DNA from: Fodinibius sediminis
GTDB lineage: Bacteria; Bacteroidota; Rhodothermia; Balneolales; Balneolaceae
Direction of reading: 5' to 3'
DNA length: 64,000 nt
NCBI RefSeq assembly: GCF_900182555.1
Contig: NZ_FXTH01000013.1
Coordinates: forward strand, 1-64,000
Part shown: positions 45,889 through 53,547 of the stretch, piece after piece
How positions within the stretch are numbered: position 1 is the stretch's first letter
Layout of the letters: each line of letters opens with the position of its first letter
Position numbers and translations under genes: made by a program
Notes under the pieces: model-generated
What the model saw: the letters and a program-made list of their open reading frames with translations, nothing else
Databases searched by the model: none
Told to the model about the DNA's origin: nothing

Positions 45889-45904
45889 AGTATCATTTTA
45901 TATA
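45889..45904 (+). promoter_or_regulatory. candidate LexA-like operator, box 1 (AGTATCATTTTATATA)
   Basis: Lies 20 bases before the start codon of the LexA-like gene and matches 15 of 16 bases of the element before the Y-family polymerase gene (46941-46956). Autoregulation of a LexA-type repressor would be expected. The region is AT-rich, so chance similarity is possible. Confidence 0.5.
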
Positions 45905-45924
45905 ATTAGTAATAAATATTATAT

Positions 45925-46572
45925 ATGGAATATCCATCACTGACGACGAAGCAACAGGATTTTTTTAATTTTCTGGTTGAGTATGCCCGGGAGTATGACC
46001 AGTGGCCTTCGCATCAGGAGCTGATGGATGCGTTTGGGTTTAAGTCGCCCCGGAGTGTGACCCAGCTGTATGAAGCGCTGATAAAAAAACACTACCTGGT
46101 CAAGGCAGAATGGGGGGAGTACGATTTTCATCCGGTCCAGAAGTTTAACCTGCTGGAAGATGAGGATAGCGAGGAATACGGGATTCCCATCGTTGGGCTG
46201 ATTACGGCCGGCGGGATGCAGGAAGCCGTTGAAGAGGACCTGGGGCGGGTTACGCTTAAATCAATCCTTCCGAATTACAGGAAGATGAAAGCTGTGGTTG
46301 TTTCGGGACAGAGCATGAAGGAGGCGGGTATCAACAACGGGGACATTGTATTGCTTGCCCAGACGGATATTTTTGACGGAGACATTGGCGCCGTCCGCTA
46401 CCGCGGGGAAACCAGCCTGAAACGTATTTACAGTACCCCCACCGGGATGAAACTAAAACCCGCCAATGAGGATTTTGAGCCCATCATGATTGAGCCCGGT
46501 GAATTTGAAGAGGTCAATATTATCGGAAAGTATGTGGGACACATCAATGAAAAGGGATTGCACAAAGTATAG
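45925..46572 (+). CDS. LexA-like SOS repressor (winged helix plus S24 peptidase)
   Basis: A 215-residue self-cleaving repressor. The N-terminus (about 5-65) fits the LexA winged helix: TTKQQDFFNFLVEY, WPSHQELMDAFGFKSPRSV, then LIKKHYLV. The C-terminus is an S24 peptidase with a cleavage site A95-G96 (LITAGGM), nucleophile S130 (SGQSMKEAG) and K166 (ETSLKRI). The spacing matches LexA (Ser119, Lys156 in E. coli). It starts a cluster with an unknown 113-residue gene, a Y-family polymerase and a Cho-like nuclease. It could be the main LexA or a local paralogue. Confidence 0.88.
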   Translation: MEYPSLTTKQQDFFNFLVEYAREYDQWPSHQELMDAFGFKSPRSVTQLYEALIKKHYLVKAEWGEYDFHPVQKFNLLEDEDSEEYGIPIVGLITAGGMQEAVEEDLGRVTLKSILPNYRKMKAVVVSGQSMKEAGINNGDIVLLAQTDIFDGDIGAVRYRGETSLKRIYSTPTGMKLKPANEDFEPIMIEPGEFEEVNIIGKYVGHINEKGLHKV

Positions 46573-46914
46573 CTATCCCGGTTTTTCAATCATCATCTGA
46601 TCATCCAGCTCATACAGGACCCGCCATTCCACCGACCTTACATCGTACATGAGGTCAAAGTACCGGTCTTCGGTCGTCCGAACGACATAGTGGATCTGGG
46701 TGGTACCCTCGGGGCCTGTTCCTTTCCGGTGGGGACGGGTGGCCCGCAACTCCGCAATTTGGTGTTCCCTGCCTTTTTTGCGCCAGAAACGAAGAGGCAT
46801 CATTTTGCGCTGCCCGACCAGTGAACGGATCCCGAATGTTCGTTCGTCCGCAAAGCTTTTGTAGGCCACCTGCACGTTAATACGTTCATTGATAGGGGTT
46901 TTGTTGTCACTCAT
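46573..46914 (-). CDS. 113-residue protein of unknown function in the DNA-damage cluster
   Basis: I recognise no family. The protein is soluble and basic in the middle (RFWRKKGREHQ and RPHRKGTG), with strands at the end (HYVVRTTEDRYFDLMYD, VEWRVLYELDDQM). Its start is 70 bases from that of the Y-family polymerase gene, so both diverge from one short promoter holding the candidate operator. Its stop abuts the stop of the LexA-like gene (adjacent coordinates 46572/46573). A role as an accessory of the polymerase or of the repressor is plausible by position only. Confidence 0.7.
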   Translation of the reverse strand: MSDNKTPINERINVQVAYKSFADERTFGIRSLVGQRKMMPLRFWRKKGREHQIAELRATRPHRKGTGPEGTTQIHYVVRTTEDRYFDLMYDVRSVEWRVLYELDDQMMIEKPG

Positions 46915-46940
46915 AACACTCCTGTAAATTATATATTTTT

Positions 46941-46956
46941 AGTATTATTTTATATA
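46941..46956 (+). promoter_or_regulatory. candidate LexA-like operator, box 2 (AGTATTATTTTATATA)
   Basis: In the 70-base divergent promoter between the unknown 113-residue gene and the polymerase gene. It is the best copy of the element also found before the LexA-like gene, and is followed by TAGTGGTATA, an echo of the TAGTAATA that follows box 1. Confidence 0.5.
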
Positions 46957-46984
46957 TAAATAGTGGTATAAGTCAAGCCCTAAT

Positions 46985-48316
46985 ATGATGATTGGAATTG
47001 AGCCCGGCACCTATGATGTTCACGAAGATGTTCACAAGATTACGGATTACCGGTGTGTCAGCCGTGACATGCAGCACACCTCCATGGAGCCGAGATTATA
47101 CCTTCATGTGGACATGAATTGTTTCTATGCCCAGGTTGAACAGCTGTGCTATAACCTGTACGGGATGCCGCTGTATGTGGGAGGATGGTACAAACCGGAC
47201 GGAACGCCCCGGGGCATCGTCGCCACTTCCAGCTACGAGGCCCGGGCTTTTGGGGTGAAGACCGGCATGAGTGCCTATGAGGCCGAAAAGATATGTCCTT
47301 ACCTGGTAGGGGTGCAGGCCGACTACAAGAAATACGAGGGGATGAGCCGCCTGGTCCGGGAGGTACTCCAGGGGTTTGCCATGGATGTTGAAAAATACAG
47401 CATGGATGAATATTTCATTGACATCAACTTTCTGAAGGATGCATCGCGGGCAGTGCTGGAAGATTATGCCCATCGGCTTAAGCATAAGCTCTATGATGAG
47501 CTGCACCTGGTTTGTTCCATAGGCATTGCCCGCTCCAAGACGTATGCCAAACTGGCCAGTGATCTCCGAAAGCCCAGGGGAATTACCATTGTGTATGATG
47601 AAGAAGATGCAGCAGAGCTGATTTACCCGCTGCCGCTGGATGAGGTCTGGGGGATCGGGAACAGGCGGTATGCGAAGCTCAGGAAGGAGGGGCTCATTAC
47701 CATCGCCGACGGGCTGGAGCGCGGCTATCCCCTGTTCCAGAAACAGTTCGGGGAATATTTTGGAAAAATCGTCTATGAGATGATTGCCGGCAAAGATCGG
47801 GCAAGAGTGCTTACCGAGGAATCGCCGCCTCCTGAACTGCTGAATTACATGCACACCTTCAGCGACTGGACGAAGAATCCGGACAAGGTGGAGGGAGAGA
47901 TTATGAAGGGCATACAGCAGCTGTGCTACCGCATGCGGGGATACGGGGTGAAAGCGGACAAGTATTTTTGTTATCTGCGGGTGCAGGATCAAAAATGGTC
48001 AGGCGATAAATTTCGGTTTAATACCGCCGGCAGGACCAACTTGGATGATTATATCTACCGGGCGTGCATGAAGCAGGCCCGCCCGAGGATGGCCCGTCTG
48101 CTGGCCAATGGGTTTGCCCTGCGGGGGGTCGGACTCGGGACGCTGGAGCTGGACCGCTCCCATCAGCAGGAACTGTTTTTCAGCGAGAATAAGAAGATGC
48201 GGCAGTTCTACCTGGCTCAAGATGCAATCAATAATGAATACGGCAAGGGAACCATCCAGAAAGCCAGCATGAAGTATGGGGTGGAAGGGAAGACCCACTT
48301 TTTAGAAAGGAGCTGA
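46985..48316 (+). CDS. Y-family DNA polymerase (DinB/UmuC type)
   Basis: A lesion-bypass polymerase of 443 residues. Active-site acids are D43 (HVDMNCFYAQVE) and D141/E142 (YSMDEYFIDI); Y48 is the likely steric gate against ribonucleotides. Finger and thumb parts are seen in TSSYEARAFGVKTGM, GIARSKTYAKLASD and VWGIGNRRYAKL. Toward the C-terminus HQQELFF could bind the sliding clamp. The N-terminal 33 residues are unlike the family, and M34 (ATG at 47084) is an alternative start. The neighbouring LexA-like and Cho-like genes suggest induction on DNA damage. DinB versus UmuC subtype is not settled. Confidence 0.9.
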   Translation: MMIGIEPGTYDVHEDVHKITDYRCVSRDMQHTSMEPRLYLHVDMNCFYAQVEQLCYNLYGMPLYVGGWYKPDGTPRGIVATSSYEARAFGVKTGMSAYEAEKICPYLVGVQADYKKYEGMSRLVREVLQGFAMDVEKYSMDEYFIDINFLKDASRAVLEDYAHRLKHKLYDELHLVCSIGIARSKTYAKLASDLRKPRGITIVYDEEDAAELIYPLPLDEVWGIGNRRYAKLRKEGLITIADGLERGYPLFQKQFGEYFGKIVYEMIAGKDRARVLTEESPPPELLNYMHTFSDWTKNPDKVEGEIMKGIQQLCYRMRGYGVKADKYFCYLRVQDQKWSGDKFRFNTAGRTNLDDYIYRACMKQARPRMARLLANGFALRGVGLGTLELDRSHQQELFFSENKKMRQFYLAQDAINNEYGKGTIQKASMKYGVEGKTHFLERS

Positions 48317-48388
48317 TTCGAAACCGGGCGGAAATCGATCGGCTGTGGAGTGGATGGGATAAAGAAGGTGCAGAGAGATCCTTGTTGC

Positions 48389-48407
48389 TATTTATAAATA
48401 ATAACCG
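48389..48407 (-). promoter_or_regulatory. AT-rich element related to the candidate operator
   Basis: On the minus strand it reads CGGTTATTATTTATAAATA, sharing TATTATTT with the other boxes and CGG plus ATTATTTATA with the copy at 48478-48494. A weak member of the set. Confidence 0.3.
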
Positions 48408-48477
48408 AAATAGTTAGCTTCAGCTGATAATGGTGGGTGCTGTTCGCATGCCCCCCCCGGTTGCGGGAAGAGATCAT

Positions 48478-48494
48478 TACTATAAATAATACCG
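48478..48494 (-). promoter_or_regulatory. candidate LexA-like operator, box 3 (CGGTATTATTTATAGTA)
   Basis: Immediately before the ATG of the GIY-YIG nuclease gene, in reverse orientation. It shares the nine bases GTATTATTT with box 2. Position fits repression of that gene. Confidence 0.4.
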
Positions 48495-48498
48495 TCCT

Positions 48499-49344
48499 AT
48501 GACATCCTTTTTTGAGGCAGAAAATCCACTGGAGGAACGGCTGGGCAAAGCCTTTTTTGAAAAGCTTCCGACCGCGCCGGGGATCTACAAGATGTTTGGG
48601 CGGGGAGACCATCTCCTGTACATAGGCAAGGCTAAAAACCTGCGCAGCCGCCTGTTCACCTATCGGCGGGCCAGCGGTGCCAACTGCAGCCGAAAGGTCT
48701 GGAAACTTGTACGCATGGTGCAGCATATCACCCTCGAGCAACTCTCCTCGGAAGAGGAGGCCCTGCTGAGGGAGAATGAACTGATTCGCAGGCACCGGCC
48801 GCCTTTCAACCATGCAAAGAAGGCCCCGGAAACCTATTACTATATATCGGCGGTGCCGGAGCGGGAGGAAATCGTTTTTGACCTGAACATGGATCTACGC
48901 GAGAAAGCGCGCGGGCATACCTACGGGGCCTTCAAGGGGCACCGTCGGGTTCGTCGTGCGCTGGGTGCACTGCTGAGGCAGCTGTATATCATGGAACGGC
49001 TTGTTGGTACTCCTTTTGACCTTCCGGTGCAGCTGACCCGCAGCCTCACGCCCGTCCACTACCGCCTGGAGGTGGCACGGCCCCGGCACCCCCTGCTTCA
49101 TGATTATTTTTACGGGAGCTCTGATCGGCTTTTATACCGGATCATTGAGGATCACCTGGATAACAGCCGGCTGGAAAAATTTATTGGTAAACTTATTTTA
49201 AAGGATATGGAAGCCCTGCGGTGGTTTTATGACCGAGCCGCCCGGCGAAATTTTAAAATAAGGGAGATGCTGGGACTGGGCAATAGCCTGATTCCACAGG
49301 AGAAACTTGATGATTACCTGGTGATGCTGGCCTTTGAAGACTAA
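48499..49344 (+). CDS. Cho/UvrC-like GIY-YIG endonuclease
   Basis: A 281-residue single-chain nuclease resembling the N-terminal half of UvrC and E. coli Cho. Motifs: GIY at 28-30 (APGIYKMF), YIG at 41-43 (LLYIGKAKNLRSRL), the catalytic Glu in LLRENELIRRHRPPFN (92 or 94), and N104. The C-terminal RNase H-like and HhH domains of full UvrC are absent. Cho makes the 3' cut in nucleotide excision repair and is SOS-regulated in E. coli. Here it is the last gene of the cluster and ends before a hairpin. Confidence 0.88.
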   Translation: MTSFFEAENPLEERLGKAFFEKLPTAPGIYKMFGRGDHLLYIGKAKNLRSRLFTYRRASGANCSRKVWKLVRMVQHITLEQLSSEEEALLRENELIRRHRPPFNHAKKAPETYYYISAVPEREEIVFDLNMDLREKARGHTYGAFKGHRRVRRALGALLRQLYIMERLVGTPFDLPVQLTRSLTPVHYRLEVARPRHPLLHDYFYGSSDRLLYRIIEDHLDNSRLEKFIGKLILKDMEALRWFYDRAARRNFKIREMLGLGNSLIPQEKLDDYLVMLAFED

Positions 49345-49856
49345 GTGGTACAGGGGCTTTCGAAATATAATAGCTGTTGCCCCCGGGCAACAGAATAATT
49401 TATATATCGATTCTGCATTCCGGTGGCAAAGGGCTGGATCCGGCGTTTTCTGGGAATAGATCTGGTTTTGGAATTGGAAAGAAACAACTGATTGTTATAT
49501 ATAAGGTATCCTCCGCATGTTATGATGAACTTGGGAACCTGCCATAGGATTCATGACAGGTTTGTGTGGTGGTACCACCGGTCTCAGACGTTAGTAGGGG
49601 TCCGAAGATGGATGAAAAGAAGGGGACGAATATCCTGGGGACAAGGTTTCAATGTCAGGGCCAAGTGAATCCCCTGCTGGCCGGATAGCGGGCCAGCGGT
49701 GTTGCGATATCCCGGCAATTACTTATTTGGAACCCGGGACAGGCGCCTGGTCAGAGAAACCGGGGATGTTCTTCGGCAAATGGGATTCACCGGAGACGAT
49801 GATCTGTATTGATTATTTTGATTTATATGAGAAAGATATTTTTAATGTGGGATATT
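49345..49856. other. intergenic region before the glycan-use locus
   Basis: About 510 bases. A stem-loop opens it (see next entry). A short open frame at 49652 shows no family or clear start signal and was not accepted. The element TTATATATAAGGTATCC near 49496 slightly recalls the AT-rich boxes of the DNA-damage cluster. Nothing else recognised. Confidence 0.45.
49374..49393. terminator. stem-loop after the GIY-YIG nuclease gene
   Basis: CTGTTGCCC pairs with GGGCAACAG in a 20-base hairpin, followed by an AT-rich stretch (AATAATTTAT). Likely end of the DNA-damage cluster. Confidence 0.6.
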
Positions 49857-52800
49857 ATGCGTTTGAACTTTTGCAGGGGCAGATCTTTTTTGGTGGTACA
49901 TAAAGAGAGTCTCATATTTTTGAGTTTCCTGGTGCTTCTGTTGACATGTTCGGGCTGCCGATCGCATAAAAATTCCGAACGTGCCCCCCTGTTTACAAGC
50001 CTTTCACCTGATTCCACGGGAATTAAATTTTCGAATGAGATAACGGTTGATGAAGCATTCAATTCCACCGACTTCTCCTATATCTACAACGGCGGGGGCG
50101 TAGCGGCTGGGGATATTAATAACGACGGCTTGCCGGATCTGTATTTTACCGGCAATATGGTGTCCAGTCGCCTGTATCTGAACAAGGGGGATTTTGAATT
50201 TGAGGATATCACCAGGTATTCCGGAACGGCTACGAATCAGTGGGCCGGCGGAGCATCGATGGTGGATATCAATCATGACGGATACCTGGATATCTACGTG
50301 TCAATGAGTGGCCCGGAATACTCCACTGCTGAGGAGCGGAAAAATCGGCTATTTATCAACAACGGAGACAACACCTTTACCGAATCCGCGGATCAATATG
50401 GCCTTGCGGATACAGGCTATACCACCCATACCGCTTTTTTTGATTACGACCTGGATGGAGACCTGGATGCTTTTGCAATGAATAATTTTGCAGGATCTTT
50501 TTCGCGGGACAGCCGCACCGGCCTGCGTTCGGAAGTGAATGACGGTACGTCCAGAAGCACGGATGCGCTTTACCGCAACAACGGTGACGGCACGTTCAGT
50601 GATGTTTCCCGGGAGGCTGGAATAAGGAAGGAGGGGTTTAGCCTGGGCATCGCTGTTGCTGACATCAACAAGGACGGCTTCCCGGATGTCTACATCTCTA
50701 ACGATATTCAAACAGACGATTTGCTGTATATCAACAATGGAGACGGAACATTTACGGACAAGTCGGCCGCCTATTTCAAGCATACCAGCTATGCCGGGAT
50801 GGGGGCGGATATTGCGGACTTCAATAACGACAGCTGGCCCGATATTCTACAGGTTGATATGTTGCCTCCCTCGCTGGAAGAACAACAGCAGGTTACAGGT
50901 GCAGTCAGCTACGATTATGTACAACGGTTAAAACAGAAAGGGTACCAGCGGCAGTACACCCTGAATACCCTGCAGTTGAGCAATGGCCGGGACAGGAAGG
51001 GCAACGTTGTGTTCAGTGACATCGGGCGCCTGGCCGGCATCCATGCTACTGACTGGAGTTGGTCAGGTCTTTTCGGGGATTATGATAATGATGGTTTTAA
51101 AGACATCATGATTACCAATGGTTATCCGAAAGCATTAAACAACTTTGACTATTTGATGGATTTAAACCGTACCTCCATGTTTGGCAGCGATAGTTCACGA
51201 AAGAGGCGGGCATACGAGATGATGGATCAGCTCAAAGGCTACAGGGCGCACAATTACTTTTATCGGAATGATGGGGATCTCACCTTTACCGATGTTTCTG
51301 AAGAATGGGGATTCCGGCAGCCGTCCTTTTCCTATGGCGCTGCACAGGCTGACCTTGATAATGATGGAGATATGGATGTTGCCGTTAACAATATGAATGC
51401 CAGGGCAGGGGTCTACCGTAATGAAACCGACAGCCTGCAGTCCAGCCACTCCCTGTCTATTCGATTTCGCGGCCACGATGCCAATACCTTTGGGATAGGG
51501 GCCCGGGCAATGCTATATGTTGAAGGGGAAACCCTCTATTCCAGGCTTTCCCCTTATCGGGGGTACCAGTCTTCGATGGCACCGGAGCTGCATTTTGGAC
51601 TGGGGAAGCGGGCCACTGTAGATTCACTTATGGTTTTCTGGCCTGATGGCCGCTGTCAGTTGTTGAAAAATATTGCAGCTGACCAGCTGCTGACAGTGAA
51701 CTACAGTGAGGCTGAATCAAACGTTGCACAAGAGCAAGATTCGGCGCCCCTGTTTACAGAAATGACTTCCTCCGGTATTGATTATGTTCACCGGGAGAAT
51801 GCCTATGTAGATTTTAAGAGGGAGCCGTTGCTCCCCCGCATGCTTTCGAGACTGGGACCGGCCGTCGCCACGGGAGATGTCAATGGGGATGGGCTTGACG
51901 ATGTTTACATGGGCGGGGCGTCCGGATATGAGGGAAAACTATTCATACAGGACGAAGACCGGACCTTTGCCGTGTCGGAACATATTCAGCCCTGGAAAAG
52001 TGACAAGGCCTACGAGGACACCGATGCGGTATTTTTTGATGCCAATGGAGACCGCCGGCCAGATTTATATGTGGTTAGCGGGGGCAGCAGCCACTCTCCT
52101 GCAGCAGCACAGTTTCAAGACCGCCTGTACTTGAATGCTGGAAAAGGGCAGTTTGTCAAGCTGGAAAATGCGTTGCCCCGAATGTACACGAGCGGTTCTG
52201 CTGTAAAGCCTGCGGACTTCGACCGGGATGGGGACATGGACCTGTTTGTAGCCGGGCGTCTTGTTCCGGGCCAGTATCCGCGCACTCCCAGAAGTTACCT
52301 CCTGCGCAATGAAGGAGACAGTTTTGAGGATGTAACCGCGACAGTGGCACCGGATTTGACCGATCCGGGGATGATAACCGATGCCGCGTGGGCCGACTTC
52401 AATAATGACGGTATTGCCGACCTGGTAACGACGGGAGTATGGATGCCTGTACGGTTTTTTGAAAATCGGGGAGGAAGGTTCACGGATGTAACCGCTTCCT
52501 CCGGCCTGGAGGATCAGCCGGGCTGGTGGCAAAGTATTGAAAAAGCAGATCTTGACGGGGATGGTGATATTGATTTTGTAGCCGGGAATGCCGGTATGAA
52601 TAATGGATATGGCAAGAATGCATTACATCTTCTTACAGGAGACTTCGATCATAATTCCCAGTTTGACGCTGTGTTGGCCCGGGAGAAATCCGGGCAGTTT
52701 TTCCCGATTCATGGCATGCGAAGCATGACCCTTCAGTTTCCTTCACTCAGAAGGATTCAGAGTTACCAGAAGTATGCCGAGGCCAGTATGCAGAGGCTGT

Positions 52801-53240
52801 TCCAGGAAGAACGGTCAACTGCGGCCAACCACCGGGTCGCCCATAACTTCGGAAGCTCGATAATCTTGAATAAAGAGGAGGAAGGGTTTGTCATGGAGCC
52901 TCTGCCCAATGAGGCTCAGATATCGTCTATTAATGATCTGGTGATTCTGGATGTCAATGGAGACCAGAATCCGGATCTGGTGGCAGCGGGTAATACCTAT
53001 CATACCAATCCCGGGATTCCCAGGAATGATGCTGGTAACGGACTGGTCTTGCTGGGGGATGGCAAGGGGGCATTCAGGCCGGTCTCGCCACGCAGAACCG
53101 GTTTTATTGTTCCCGGCAACGTGAAACGGTTATCAGCCCTTTCTATAGGCGGTGACCTGGCGATCCTGGTGGCCAATAATGATGATACGGTCCAGGTCTT
53201 TCAAGTGGCAGGCAACTTGCAAAAGAATAGGGACAGGTGA
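49857..53240 (+). CDS. FG-GAP/VCBS-repeat lipoprotein with ASPIC/UnbV domain (CRTAC1-like)
   Basis: A very large surface lipoprotein of about 1127 residues. From ATG 49857 the signal peptide ends LLLTCSGC (Cys about 34). FG-GAP/VCBS repeats follow, many with a calcium-binding DxNxDGxxD core (GDINNDGLPDLYF, ADINKDGFPDVYI, ADFNNDSWPDIL). An ASPIC/UnbV module lies near residues 530-610 (FGIGARAMLYV, SMAPELHFGLG), and a second set of repeats follows. Such proteins often accompany SusC/SusD and may bind glycan at the surface. TTG 49809 and ATG 49827 are other starts. It comes just before the SusC gene. Confidence 0.88.
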   Translation: MRLNFCRGRSFLVVHKESLIFLSFLVLLLTCSGCRSHKNSERAPLFTSLSPDSTGIKFSNEITVDEAFNSTDFSYIYNGGGVAAGDINNDGLPDLYFTGNMVSSRLYLNKGDFEFEDITRYSGTATNQWAGGASMVDINHDGYLDIYVSMSGPEYSTAEERKNRLFINNGDNTFTESADQYGLADTGYTTHTAFFDYDLDGDLDAFAMNNFAGSFSRDSRTGLRSEVNDGTSRSTDALYRNNGDGTFSDVSREAGIRKEGFSLGIAVADINKDGFPDVYISNDIQTDDLLYINNGDGTFTDKSAAYFKHTSYAGMGADIADFNNDSWPDILQVDMLPPSLEEQQQVTGAVSYDYVQRLKQKGYQRQYTLNTLQLSNGRDRKGNVVFSDIGRLAGIHATDWSWSGLFGDYDNDGFKDIMITNGYPKALNNFDYLMDLNRTSMFGSDSSRKRRAYEMMDQLKGYRAHNYFYRNDGDLTFTDVSEEWGFRQPSFSYGAAQADLDNDGDMDVAVNNMNARAGVYRNETDSLQSSHSLSIRFRGHDANTFGIGARAMLYVEGETLYSRLSPYRGYQSSMAPELHFGLGKRATVDSLMVFWPDGRCQLLKNIAADQLLTVNYSEAESNVAQEQDSAPLFTEMTSSGIDYVHRENAYVDFKREPLLPRMLSRLGPAVATGDVNGDGLDDVYMGGASGYEGKLFIQDEDRTFAVSEHIQPWKSDKAYEDTDAVFFDANGDRRPDLYVVSGGSSHSPAAAQFQDRLYLNAGKGQFVKLENALPRMYTSGSAVKPADFDRDGDMDLFVAGRLVPGQYPRTPRSYLLRNEGDSFEDVTATVAPDLTDPGMITDAAWADFNNDGIADLVTTGVWMPVRFFENRGGRFTDVTASSGLEDQPGWWQSIEKADLDGDGDIDFVAGNAGMNNGYGKNALHLLTGDFDHNSQFDAVLAREKSGQFFPIHGMRSMTLQFPSLRRIQSYQKYAEASMQRLFQEERSTAANHRVAHNFGSSIILNKEEEGFVMEPLPNEAQISSINDLVILDVNGDQNPDLVAAGNTYHTNPGIPRNDAGNGLVLLGDGKGAFRPVSPRRTGFIVPGNVKRLSALSIGGDLAILVANNDDTVQVFQVAGNLQKNRDR

Positions 53241-53547
53241 TCGTTGATGGCACAGGAAACCACGGGGCCTTGGCATACCCTCAAGGGGCTTCATCAATGC
53301 TGGTAAAAAGCTATTTAATAAAATAAAAAATATTCTTTTTCCTGTCGTGGAGTTCCGCATCACAAACGTATAGATAATAGAATATGGATAAGTCCATAGA
53401 ACAAAGGGGAAATCAACCATAGCAGTATCGTTGATACGGGTCTTGCGAGAAGGGCTTATTGCATCTGGTGTGAGGGGAAAGTTCGTAGCAAGCCTTTCGT
53501 AAAGATCTCATTGGAAGTTCACTTAATAAATAAATGGAGGGTGTATG
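53241..53547. other. leader region of the SusC gene, no recognised feature
   Basis: About 300 bases, AT-rich near 53305-53340. It should hold the promoter of the SusC/SusD unit, but no sigma or anti-sigma gene and no obvious regulatory RNA was seen. Confidence 0.4.

Noticed and set aside
49652-49903. Small 83-codon frame before the FG-GAP lipoprotein gene
   Set aside because: No family, no ribosome site, and overlap with the preferred start of the lipoprotein gene.
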